Assembly (NCBI GenBank): GCA_038502055.1
Contig: JAXRKN010000037.1
Coordinates: 3,224,001 to 3,288,000 of the forward strand
Length of the DNA stretch: 64,000 nt
Reading direction: 5' to 3'
Source of the DNA: Tanytarsus gracilentus
Taxonomy: Eukaryota; Arthropoda; Insecta; Diptera; Chironomidae
The notes under the pieces are model-generated. The model did not search any database and was not told the origin of the DNA. It was given only the letters and a program-made list of their open reading frames with translations. The translations under genes were made by a program, and so were the position numbers. This document shows, piece by piece, positions 27,973-39,662 of the stretch (its first letter is position 1; each line of letters starts with the position of its first letter).

Positions 27973-30354
27973 AAATTAAATTCTTGGAATATAAATTATT
28001 TTTTTTAATGTGTCGTTAAAAATAAATTATATTTTATGCATCCAGTGATTAACGCAGTTAATCGGTGATTGCATAAATCCCGCCATGTTAATAAACTGCA
28101 TTCAACGTTAATCTAATAAACCTCACCAGTACTCAACCTCGGTCATTGCTGCTGCGGAGAGTCAATAATTTTCCCATAACTTTTAAAATCTCACTGAATA
28201 TTAATTTTTTTTCATTATATGACGCCTATTTTAATCTCAAAAATTAAATGCCACATGTGCATATAATCTTTTATCGTCAGCCTTCATAAGCTGCAATTTT
28301 AGCGTATACAGCTACCGCCAATTACCAGATTGAATCATTAAAAAGTGACCAGATGAGAGAGCGAGAAGTGAAGGGAAGAGAGCAATTAAGAACTTTTGCG
28401 ATGCATTTCAACAATGCACGCTCTTTCCGAAGCTCGGCTCTGTTTCTTTCGGTAGAAAAATAAAATCAAATAGAATTGCATTGTCGATGCAATTACAAAA
28501 CCCGCGAATTGATCTTTATTGATTGGCGCAGATATAACAAGAGTCAATAGCGATTTTCATGTTGAAAAGATAATTGCATGAATCAGACATGTCGCGTTGA
28601 GAAAAAAAAGGCAAAACAGTAGCTACGAAAATAAAGTCTCAATTTCCCTCTCGCGCAATCCATAGTGAGTGCACATACGGCAAAAACCATTCACTGCTCA
28701 GCACATATAAAAAGTTCACTGAGTTTGACAGAAAGAAAAAATTGCTTACTGATTTAATTATGATTTATCCGAGTCGATTTATGATCGTGCCTTTCAACAT
28801 GCGGTTCAAGTGTAAGATTTTATGTTTCTCAATGAAATTTAAAGTATCTAAAGAAACAAATTGAAAATGTATCAATTTTCATTCATGAAATGATATTTTT
28901 GTGAGTGACAAAAAGAATGAAGAGAAAAAGATTAAATTTTTATATTAAATCTTGGATTTAGTTTTAATTTAATCTTAGATTAAATTTTAACTGTTTCAAT
29001 TTAAATAAATTTTTATGGTAATTATTTTGAACGCCACCCTGAATGAATGCAAAATATATAAAAGTTGCTCTTAATTAAAATTTCATCTCTCTTTATTGCG
29101 GGTCAAGTTTCTATGCACAATAAAGCGTCACTCATAATTTTAATGGAATTAACTTAACTGCCGACTCGCATTTGCATGTAAATTTGCAAGATTCCATTAA
29201 AATAATGCATAAATTTAGGAAATTTAATGTGCAATTCTCGCACGACATGCGGTCCACATGGGATGCAAGAAGAATAGGATAATGAGAATAAATTTAATGC
29301 TCCGCAAACATCTTTATGGCTCTTTTAGCCACGAGAGCTTTAATTATTCGCTAATTTTTTATTATTGCAACCTGGCAAGAAGTTACTTTTTAACTTTTTT
29401 ATTATATTCCAGCTGAATAGACATAAAAGAATCTCTAGCCTGTCAGTTTGAATATTATTTATGATTTTTGTTTCTCTGAATTGCTCTCCCGAGTTCCTCA
29501 TACCTAAGCATGTTTGTTCTTCTTCTTCGAGTAGACGCGACACAAATCGTGATAAAATTTGCCTGCGGTGCTCACAAATTCCTCGGAGAGAAATGCAAGA
29601 GACATAAAGTCTGGAAGGTGTATAAAAAAACTTGTATGTCACTTATCAAGTATTAGAATGGATAACCTGAAAAAGTTGCGAGGAAATCTGGTTCATTCGA
29701 TTAAGTAATTTACTCGTTTTATCATCAGCTGATTGCAAGCCGAAAAAAAACTTGATTCGCATGAACTTGATTCCCGTAAAAGAGATTGATCGAAAACAGG
29801 ATATTTTATTTCTATATCATTGGGGAAGTTTATGTGCATTGAACTTTTTATTAAATTTAATTTTTGTATTTTTTCTTGTTTGTATAATAATAATAAATTA
29901 TTCAATATTCATAAGTGATGATTTTCCTGAAAAACTATTTTCTGTTTGTAATTTTTTTTCATCAACGATTATCCAATACTTTTCATATTTTATAAGCCAT
30001 ACATTCTAATTGTTCATTTTCAATGTTAATTTTTCACTCCTTAATTAATTCCAGCTTTAAACAAATTTTAGATCGAGCTAAAAAGCGAAAACTTTGCGCT
30101 TTGCATAAATTTCCTCATTGAAGTGATTTTAATTTGATAATAAATTGATAGCTCTGCTATAATTTTTTAATTTATGATTAAATTAAAATCGCCTCAAAAA
30201 ATTCCAACGTTAAATTTTTTTACGATAAAATTTAGTTTTTTAATTGCATAATATAATTTTTATAGCCTTATTAGATTATAATTTAAATGAGTTAATGCGT
30301 ATAAAAAAATAGATACTTTAAAAAAGTAATTTTTAATTAAATCGAATATGCGAA
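27973..30354. other. Convergent intergenic region, acyltransferase to Hem
   Basis: AT-rich DNA between the 3' ends of the acyltransferase gene (+) and Hem (-). I see no RNA gene, repeat family or supported coding frame. The short frames at 29340-30009 have no familiar motif. Confidence 0.5.
28021..28026 (+). terminator. Poly(A) signal of the acyltransferase gene
   Basis: AATAAA lies 49 nt after the stop codon. Another AATAAA (27968-27973) overlaps the stop itself and is probably too close to serve. Confidence 0.5.
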
Positions 30355-30360
30355 TTTATT
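30355..30360 (-). terminator. Poly(A) signal at the end of the Hem 3' region
   Basis: On the - strand this reads AATAAA and overlaps the TAA (30358-30356) that closes the in-frame extension of Hem. If used, almost the whole Hem 3' UTR would be open reading frame. Confidence 0.5.
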
Positions 30361-30676
30361 TTAAAAAATTCTTATTAAGACCCAAAGAAAGAAGTTGATT
30401 CATGTAAATGGTGCGTTGTAAATTTTTGATAGCATCATATGAGTTGTATGCGCGTGAACCAATTGTATTAGGAATTGAATAAGGGATATTATTAAATCTA
30501 CTTCGTCTGGACACTAGATCTACCTGCTCCTCGCTATTCATCGAATGCTACCCATGGCCATCAATTTCTCGTTCATAGCTCATGACGAAGTAACTCAAAC
30601 CGCTCATTCTTTCGCCAGTAAAGCGATTGATGGGCAGCATAACGGGAGCCATTTCTACGAGAAAAAAGGCCTCAGC
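30356..30676 (-). other. In-frame extension downstream of the Hem stop
   Basis: The Hem TAG (30679-30677) is followed in the same frame by 42 sense codons, a second TAG (30550-30548), 63 more sense codons and a TAA at 30358-30356. The distances are 129 and 192 nt, both multiples of three. The first part contains MAPVMLPINRFTGERMSGLS; the second contains MNSEEQVDLVSRRSRFNNIP and ends LGLNKNFLK. Neither looks low-complexity and the first part is less AT-rich than the flanks. Possible explanations are stop-codon readthrough, a downstream small ORF translated on its own, alternative splicing around the stops, or chance. The Hem protein is already full length at the first stop. Confidence 0.35.
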
Positions 30677-33600
30677 CTAGAGATTTGTTTCATGTTTGTA
30701 TACTGCATGGAATGCGTTACGGATGAGGACATATGGGAAGCAGGATTCGAGGAGATCCTGAGTGAGGAAGCTCGACTCTCTGACAATTTCGTGGAGGAGC
30801 AAGTAGATCGATTCACGATTCTTGATGTCTTCCTTCTCAGTCTCCTGACCCAGTCGAAGCAATGATGATGAAGCGAGTGCCAAAAACTCGGCCATGCGAT
30901 CTTCGATGTCATTCTGTCCACAGATTGTGAAAAGAGCACCGAATATTTCATTTACGGCAAGAGCTAAGCAATGAGTATTGTTTGTGTGTGCCTCAAGCGA
31001 TGCACGATAGAAAGTCTGATCATTTTTGGCCAATTTCGGAATGGAGACAGCGACAAACACCATTAAGAGAAGAACAATTAAATGTTCACCTTCATCGATT
31101 TCTGGCTTTTGAGCTCTTAAAGCATTTAGCAGTGTTGGATCTACTTTGCATGCGAGACCAGCTGCCGATGCCATTTCACTAACAGTCTTCAACGGATCAC
31201 CACCGGGTACGTGATTTTGAAAGTCCTTCATTGAGCTGACGAGGAATGGAATACGTTGCTCCAAAACATCTAAAAGCGCCTCTTGCAAGAGTTGTCGGAA
31301 ACTGAGAATCACTCCAATAATCGTCATACGTTGTAGAACATTATCAACATGTTGTAATCTCTTGAAATGGTCATTCATTATATCCGGCTTATCGAAGTTG
31401 CTCCGCAAGATGATTAACGTCTCTTTATTCATTGATACCATCCGTTTTAACTCTTGCACTTGATTTGCAATGTGCCACATAAGCTGCTCATTAATCAACT
31501 TTATGCCGTATGGCCCAATCAACTCAGCTAGTGACCTAAGCTCATTGAAGTCTGAAAACTCTTCAGGATTAAATGGGATGCAGCCTTCCGGTGTAATTGC
31601 AACAAAAGCTCGTTGATTTGTGCTGAACACGATGTTTCCTCCGCTCACCTAAATTAAAAGCGTTAAATTATTGCTTTAAGAGTTTGAAATTTACAAAAAT
31701 TACCTTTCTCAATAAGACATCCGAGTACCAAGTGTTGTAATGTGCTGCAATGGTCTTTTCGCCATGACTATCGATCGATTGAGTTTGTTGAAGGAGACAA
31801 TTGTTAAAAATTCGTGTCATATCGATGTTAACATATTGTTCAACTGTTTGAAGAACACTCATGTAGGCTCGAACAGAAGCGAGTAGCTCCGATGGTTTGG
31901 CAATTTCCATAGTTTCAGCGTTGTACATCACCATGCCGACAAGTGCTCGAGAGAATCGAGTCTCTAAATGCTGATAAAGGTATTCTCGTGGAGCAAATGC
32001 ATATTCCCATACGTTAACGGTCGGACAAAAGTTGATGGCAAAGCAGAGCTCAGTCAGTGCCATATGTAATTTATCCATTGTCGTGAGATCCTCACGAGTC
32101 TTTCGATAACTCTCATCTCCCGGTCGCCGAACATCATCCATGTGTTTCTTCATTTTATCTTTCTTTTTGCGTTGCGTTGCAACCGATAAAATTTTGGCAC
32201 AATGTTTAGGCAAGAGTGCATCCGCCATCATACATTGCTCATCGCAAATTGTCTAAAAAAAAGTATTTTAATAAATTTATTGTATTTAAAAATTTTGTCG
32301 AACTTACAGTAATAATATTTTTAGCTTCTTTGGCCATTTCATCGAGAAACATGTTAACGACTGAGATCGATCTCTCGAGAATGTGATGTCTTTCTTCGGG
32401 GCACATCTCATGTCTAAAATTAATTTTTTGATTACTCAATTATTTCAAAAAAAAATTACAAATTACTCACGTGCAATTTTGGAAATGACCACAGATAAGC
32501 GGAAAAGCAATTATATATCGATTTTGAGCGGGAAATTCCAAGCACATGTGGAACTGATCTTCAAGCATTTTACTATAAAAGCAGAAAATTGACAAGTCTG
32601 ACGTCTCTACGAGTGCCTCATCGAGATTATCAATCATGCGCGTATGAAAAATCATTGAGTCAAATAAGCGTGACATATCAACATGATCGGTGACTTTAAT
32701 TGCTGCCTTTGCGACACTCATAAACGTTTGCAAGCGGAACCAATCGAGACGGAAAGCACGAAAATCAAATGTTTCACCCATTTCGACTTGTTTTACAGCT
32801 AGCGGTGCTATAGTATTGTAGAGCGATGACAGGATAATGCTTTCTTCCTCTGGACACACCTGAAGATTTTGCATCTTTACATTGAGTTCAATGGCGTCGT
32901 AGCCAGATAAATACTGAACGTAGTAGCGTTGTATGACTTGAGTATACTTCCTCACTAGTCCTCTCAATTCTTCCATGTGAAAGAGTAATTCAGGCAATTG
33001 ACGATCGACGAGATCTTCTGATGATTTACCTTTGGCTTTTGAGCTTATAGGTGGGTTATCGTTGTGACGAAGAAGCCACAAAATTTCATCGCGAGCATAG
33101 CACAAACCAATGAGGACATAGAGAGCTTTTGGTCCGAGCAATCCTGGTTGATCGGTTAAAATTAATGCGAGTTCTTTTAAAGCTGTCCTCAAAAACTTTC
33201 TTCTCTCACGGTGCATGAGCGCTGCCTTTTGAATTGCATGACTGTAACAATCTTTCACCTCCGATATTCTTTTGCTGTATCCCTTCAGTCCTTCGAATGC
33301 ATTCTGAATGTACTGATGAATATAAATGACTTCGTCTCTGAATAGTGCAATCACCCACGATGATTCTAAGGCTTGAATCCACATGCTTGTTACTTGATTA
33401 GATTGGCCGAGCATTTGATGATTTAGCATCAGTCCAAATATAATCCAACGATCCAGTGTCTCGAGTGAAACATATTCGCATGACATTGTGTCTGTCTTTG
33501 AAGGCTTTAGGAGTGCCGCTTGATTACCAACAAGAGTCAAAATCTGTAATTCTCTCCACTTTTCGGCAGTCAGATTACGCATGGGATAGATTTGAACGAG

Positions 33601-34212
33601 TGATTTCAAAGCACTTGAGAGGAGTCGTTGATGTGGTATAAATTCATCGGAAAGTTTCTTTGTAGGTTGATCGTAGTCAATGATCATTTGTCCGAGGCGT
33701 GGAAAATTTGGATCACTGCCATTATTTTGCATCTCATAAGCGGCATTGAAGAGACCAAGAACCGCCTTACGGTCATCGACACGCGAGAGAAGAATCATGA
33801 GTGAAACATAGGTCACAACCAAATCAAGATAATTTCTCGTTAGCTCATGATTAACGGTGACATCAAGATAGATCTGTAGAGCATCCATTGTGGTGAGAAG
33901 TTCACAAACATTGTCCTTAAAATCGAGCAGATCCACAAATGTATAATAATAGAGCGATAGCGACTTAATGACCTCAACTTTGATGCCAGTAATTGCCGTT
34001 AAGCTTTTAGTGTCGATGTTTGGAAACTTTTTGATGATAAACTTAATCGACGACTCGAGGGACTTATCTGATAAAAATCCCGGTTTTGATTTCGAATCGC
34101 CGCAAGCCTTTTTGATATTGTATATTCTCGTTAGTATACCAACGCCCCTGTCATTAAGAATGATTAGTTTTTCCGAAATTTTCTGTTGTATTGGATTCAA
34201 TTGACGTGCCAT
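30677..34212 (-). CDS. Hem: Hem / NCKAP1, WAVE regulatory complex subunit
   Basis: Four exons on the - strand: 34212-32471, 32413-32308, 32252-31704 and 31648-30677. They join in frame to 1122 residues, close to the roughly 1,126-1,128 residues of insect and vertebrate orthologues. This is Hem (kette, NAP1), a scaffold of the pentameric WAVE complex that couples Rac to Arp2/3 actin nucleation at the plasma membrane. Recognition is unambiguous along the length: LNDRGVGILTRIYNIKKACG near the N-terminus, DLLDFKDNVCELLTTMDA, FGLMLNHQMLG, HEMCPEERHHILERS across the second exon, and ESCFPYVLIRNAFHAVYK at the C-terminus. The family is all-helical with no catalytic site. Three short introns (57, 55 and 55 nt) fall in the second half. 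The gene is divergent from dos. The frame is unusual in continuing beyond the stop (see 30356-30676). Confidence 0.97.
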
Positions 34213-35234
34213 GATGAGTTTTTATGCTTTCGACCTCTCTTTTTTTCGTGTTGCTTTGATGCCTCTTAATGAACTAAAATTGTGAAAACATCAAAAATTA
34301 ACATGGGGGAGCAAAGTAAGGGAATTGTAGCTTCAACGAAGATTTTCAATTCCTATAGGAATTTTTATCGATTTCCGACTTTTTCTTCGTTTTTGTTTTA
34401 ATCCCCCACAATTTTTAAAATTACTCATCCGTGTTTTCATTTTTTACACCGAAATTCATTAAATAACTTACAAATTTTATGTTTTCTCGTTTCTACGATG
34501 TCTTGTGTCACTTTTTAATACATTTATTTGCTCGAAATATTCTCACTTCCACGAATTTTCAATTTTCTATTTTTCGAGAAAAATATTTTTTGTCTTCTTC
34601 TTTTTATTGCTTAATCCGAACTGAAACAAGTCGGACTAAAAAGTTCGAGAGGGGCACGCATGAAGGGTACTAGTGACAGTCTCATGTCAGTTCAGCCCAA
34701 AATTTAATAAAAAGAACAGAAGAATATTTTAAATTAGTTAACTTTTCATAAATAGCCGTGAAATATAGTCAAAAATATCGCAAGGTGATAAATCAAAGCG
34801 TGCTGCAGTCGGGGAAATTAAAGTTTACTCGATATCGATTGAAAATTTACATGAAAACAAAGAAATTAATTTTGCATTTAATAATCTCACAAGTTTTCTC
34901 CTAAAAAAAAGTTTTATTTCTGTGAGAAAGTGATAAGCGTAATAAATAAAAAATTACAAAGTTCAGCAACGATAACCGTCTCGAGTGTGAGAATAAAAGG
35001 AACTTTTTGTGAATGAAAAAATTATAAAATTGCATACGAAATGAGATTAATCGAATTAGAGTGAGAACTGTAAATTCCTTCACTCAACATCATCCCAATC
35101 AGTCAGTCACGAAATAAAAAAAAAGTTATTCTGTCTGCGTACACACAAAGACAAGCATCGCTATAGTGGGAAACAGTTCAAGTACTCTCGAGAGTGATAA
35201 AAAAATCTATTTTAAAAACATCCAGTAAATAATT
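34213..35234. promoter_or_regulatory. Divergent promoter region between Hem and dos
   Basis: About 1 kb between the two start codons, so both 5' UTRs and promoters must lie here unless distal exons exist. Initiator-like TCAGT strings occur near 34686-34692 and, repeated, at 35099-35109, suitable for dos with a 5' UTR of about 130 nt. I see no convincing TATA box at a matching distance. Start sites are not determined. Confidence 0.4.
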
Positions 35235-38200
35235 ATGCATAAGAAAAGTAATTCCGAAATTTATCATGACGGATGGCTGACCAAATCACCGCCTAATCCA
35301 AGGGGAATCTTTAAAGCTGTAAGTAATGCATGACAATACATTTGGCGCATTTAATTTGATGAGTCCAACTATGTATTTTAGTTAAGGAGATTCAGAATAT
35401 CCTTTTAAATTAATCATTCAGCTTTTATGTTCAAAAATTAGAAAAATTAATTAATTGCGTCTTAAAGAACTCAAAATTTTTTTTACTAATTTCATTAATT
35501 AGAAACCACATATATGTGTATGTCACACGAAACTGCACCTCCTATCATTTTCACCAAAGTCGCAAATTTTCTGATGAGCAAACCATAAAATGAGCTATTA
35601 ACATATTACACTGGAGCGCATTGACGTAAATTTAAAAAAGCAATTTGATAATGGATTCTAATAGACGTGAATCATATTCATTACAAGAGTCTGTTTTTCA
35701 CCATAATAGGGCTCTAGTTTTGCACTCGAAAGTGTGCTATTTAATTCTTTCTTTGTTGTATGCTGACGATTTAGAAATTTGAGTTAATTTCGACTAGATA
35801 TGTTGGCGATAAAAGCGCATTTGAACATTTTTACTTCTAACAATATAAAAAAAATTATTCTGGACATTTCGATCTAACAAAACTCTATGACTCAAATGCA
35901 TAAAAAATATTATTATTGCTAATATAACAGGTTTTTTGTTCGTAACATTCACATGCTCTATTCACATTTTATAGTATTACGCTGCAATCAGCGAAACTTG
36001 TTTTCAATTCACATACAATATATCTTGATGATGATTGCAAACGGTCTCTTTTGCCGCCAATTGAACAAGTAATGTCAAACATAATATTTGATTTTTTTGT
36101 CACACGGATTGTCCTCATGATCAATAAGAAATTTGACAAGAAGCGTGTGAAATTTTTCTGCGATACTTCATGCATCTATAAAAAGCTCTTGACGTTTTTT
36201 TGAGGAAAATTCCCTTCAGTTTATTTTTTATTTCGACCATGCGTGACAAATTTTTGATGAATTAATTTTTTTCATGACGAAGAAAATTTTCATATTTCGT
36301 TCGACTTGAGGCCTCTTTAAACGGAAATTGATATTTGCTTGCACACGCGTTCATTCCATTTATAGAAAATAAATGGGAGGAAATTTTGACAATTGTTTTA
36401 ATACCATCTCACTTTACCTCTATTTCAATATTACACTATAGCCTAATATATTGATCCGCGTCTCTTGTTCTTCGTTTTTATTTATTTCCGCACCATGACA
36501 CTCTTACCACACGTATTACTCGTATCCACTCCTTCCTTTCAGTCACTCTCTCCCTCTCTTCCTCTTCAATCAAAGTAATTTCTTGCTTAATTTTAGCGAT
36601 GGCGCCGAAGATGGTTTACACTGAAGCAAGGCGAGTTACCGGGTCAATTTTTCTTGGAATATTACACCGACACGACATGCCGAAAGCGAAAAGGAACCAT
36701 AGACTTAGATCAGGTTGAGCAGGTGGATGCCGGACTTAGTCTCGATCGTGCGAGTATCAAATTTCAATACATGTTCGATATGAAGACTCCGCAAAGAACT
36801 TATTATTTGGCCGCTGATACCGAAGAAGACATGCGAAATTGGGTAATGGTTATATGTCAAGTTTGCAACCTTCAAGAAACGGAGGAGAAAAATAATGGCG
36901 CGAATGAGTCATCAACTATTCAATGTAATTTCCTTTTAAAGCGATCTCTGTGAATAATCAAGTAATATTCTCGTGAAATATATTTTTTTTGTAGATTATA
37001 ATCTTGGTCCGAACGCTGATTTTGAGGCAAAAGAAATAACAACGAATGAAACAAACACAACTGAAAATTCATCTATGACTACAAACTCAACAAATGTTGA
37101 TACATCTTCATTATCGAATCGCTTCAATCAACTATCGATGCGAAATGATTACGAAAACGATAACATTATTCAGCAAATTCAACAGAATTGTGAATCAGAT
37201 AAAAGCTACACAAATTTACCTTCATTACCCGATCAACAGAGACCACTGGCCGCACAAAGGCCCTCAAAGTCATCGATAATTTTGCAGCCTACAAAATCAT
37301 CCGGCACAATTAAGAAAATACCCGAAAATCTTAAACTGAGATCTGATGATAAGATTAACAATAATCAAAACGATTATCGTGCATCGGGTCCATATATTCC
37401 ACTGAGTGATTGCTTTAGCGGAAGTCCCGTTTTATTTGTAAGTTTATGTTTTCAATTTCATTCAATTACTCATTATAATTTTAATTTTAGAAAAGCGAAA
37501 ATGATCCGAAGACGCCTCTCAACTCGTTAGATCCTAAATTCTATGAGAACCCTCGTTCACATATCACAAATATCGGTTTAAATCTAACCGACGATCAACC
37601 TAATTCGCCTAAAAGAACCAACATTCAGCAGACAACTCCGACACTTAAACATTCGGCGGGCAAACAGAGCATAAACTCATCGCCAACGGATTCAGAAGGT
37701 GGATCAACAGACGAGGAATGGAATGTTCCAAAATCAGCGAGTAGCAGAAAGACTCGACCATCAGACTCGAGCTCTATGGAGGATGAAAAAATAGCCATCA
37801 CAGCCGGTCAAAGCTACGTTAGACCTTTCGCCAATAATCCAATTCCACTGCCACCAAAACGAATCAGCTTAGTACTTGATAAGAAATTAGAGTCGTCCGA
37901 CACAGAAGAAAATGTTTCACCAATTATTGGCCCGAAAGAGTGTACCTCATCGGTAGAGTTGAGTTATGACTTTCCACGATCCTATAACGTTCCACATCCT
38001 CTTTCGAGCAGTCATCGAGACATTGGAAATCTTGGATCGATGGTTGGAATACATCCAAGTAGTCTGGTGACATCGACACCGAATTTGATTCATAGTGGAA
38101 CACTCGAGAAACACTTTTATGGCAATGCACCGCCACGAGAGCCAAATGTCTTTCGATTTGATTCAGAAAGTCTTGGAAGGCCGCCACCGGAAGTAAATAG

Positions 38201-38785
38201 AACATTAAAACCGAAGAAGAATGGAATAAAATCGATTACATCGACTAAAGTGCCTCCACCAAGTGTCGACAGAAATTTGAAACCTCAATTGAAGAAGGTA
38301 GTGAATATGTTTAATTCGTAAGTTGTGTTTTTATAATCAAAAATCATTTTATAATAGCCTCAAGTACCTGCAACTGGCTCATTAAGACGAAAAGGCCCCG
38401 AGACATTACAATTATCCGAAGTCGATGACACTTTGATGCTTAATGACTCACAAGTGAGTAAAATTTCTCGCATCATAAAAAATCCTATATATAATTTTCT
38501 TTAATTTACCAGGCATCAAATCAGTCATTTGGATTATCACCAAAAACTCCCAACACGGAAGATCGTTTACAGTATTTGGACTTGGATCATACGAGCAGTC
38601 CACAAAAAGTTACGACCCCTGCTTTTCACAGCACTATGCAGAGCCTCGATAGTTCTTTCTCGGGATCATTTAAAGAAGGCCCCGGTGTTGCATACACAAC
38701 CGTTGATTTTCTCAAAACGACCGCATTCAATAGAGTTCGTGAAGACTCGGAATTGACAAGGGCCAGCAAAAATCGAAAACATTGA
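35235..38785 (+). CDS. dos: Daughter of sevenless, Gab-family adaptor
   Basis: Six exons: 35235-35318, 36597-36924, 36995-37437, 37491-38297, 38358-38453 and 38513-38785, joining in frame to 676 residues. Dos/Gab proteins are multisite docking adaptors downstream of receptor tyrosine kinases, recruiting Drk/Grb2 and the phosphatase Csw/SHP2. A PH domain fills about residues 12-115, split by intron 1 (DGWLTKSPPNPRG, then RWRRRWFTLKQGELPGQFFL and MFDMKTPQRTYYLAADTEED). The rest is disordered and Ser/Asn/Pro-rich. Visible docking sites are two Gab-type PxxxRxxKP motifs for a Grb2 SH3 domain (residues 518-526 and 542-550), pYxN-type Drk SH2 candidates (SYTNLP and FYENPR), and VAYTTVDFL at Tyr647, which fits the SHP2/Csw SH2 consensus; YLDL at Tyr607 may pair with it. 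It is shorter than I remember for the Drosophila protein, which is not unusual for disordered tails. Confidence 0.93.
35319..36596 (+). other. dos intron 1 (1,278 nt)
   Basis: The only long intron of dos, from a GTAAGT donor to a TTTTAG acceptor. It splits the PH domain after the GIFKA segment. No repeat, RNA gene or nested ORF is evident. It ends with CT-rich stretches near 36540-36565. Confidence 0.85.
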
Positions 38786-39032
38786 GCGTGCAATTTTTAA
38801 AAATCAAATATATCGAAACAAAATGCCTTGACAGAAACGAAGTGAATATTTTAGTAGCAGAATTTTTAATCAGCATCGCCTTGTGTTACAGTAATTATTG
38901 TGATTATAAAAAACTTTTTATTCTTAGACGTAAATCATATCTTTTTTATGTGACTATCATGCTATAAATTTCCTTTTAAAAAATATCTTCCTACTTTTGA
39001 CTTCCTGAAAATTGAAAATTTATTTAACCATT

Positions 39033-39038
39033 AATAAA
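39033..39038 (+). terminator. Poly(A) signal candidate for dos
   Basis: AATAAA 248 nt after the dos stop codon, in the convergent interval with Atat. Confidence 0.4.
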
Positions 39039-39444
39039 AAAAAGTTTTAATGAAAAATATAGTTTAATTGTTTTTTGTTGAGTAATTTTTTATTAGTGTC
39101 ATGATTTTTCTGTTTTACACATTTAAAGGATTAAATTCACAAATTACGTAAAAATTGACTTAGTTAATTACGCAATTGGCAAAAATTCCCAAAGCTCTAG
39201 CAATTTCTTTTTGATTTAATAACTAGCAAACATTTCTAGCTCATGCCGTCACATATTATGAAAGGTGAGCGAATATTCTCGAGCAATTTTTATAACATGT
39301 AATTATCATTATCAGGTGCACTGCAAAAAAAATCGAAAAGAATAAAAATATTTTGATGGCATTTATCTTATCTTTCAAATTGCAATAAAAACAATAATTC
39401 GATAACAGAAAACCTCACGAAAAATTGCATCAACAATTATTTAG

Positions 39445-39450
39445 TTTATT
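39445..39450 (-). terminator. Poly(A) signal candidate for Atat
   Basis: Reads AATAAA on the - strand, about 210 nt beyond the Atat stop codon. Confidence 0.35.
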
Positions 39451-39662
39451 ACGGTTGTGCCTGTTTGCAACTTGTGAACAATTTCAATTTAAAATTTTCT
39501 TGCTTCAAAGCATTTTTTTAAATGTCTTAAAAATTTTTTATCATTGACGGAAGAAGTGTTTCTAAAATGTTTCAAATATATTACTGTTCAACTCTCTAAA
39601 GATTAATAAATTACTATGAATTTTAATATAAAAAATCTATTCTGAAATGTCCTGCGAAAAGT

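Larger units (their letters stand above)
38786..39662. other. Convergent 3' flanks of dos and Atat
   Basis: 877 nt of AT-rich DNA containing both 3' UTRs. Poly(A) signal candidates occur on both strands (39033-39038 and 39445-39450). Nothing else is seen. Confidence 0.6.

Noticed and set aside
30545..30865. Open frame on the + strand over the 3' end of Hem
   Set aside because: It is antisense to the well-conserved Hem C-terminus and is explained as a shadow of that coding sequence.
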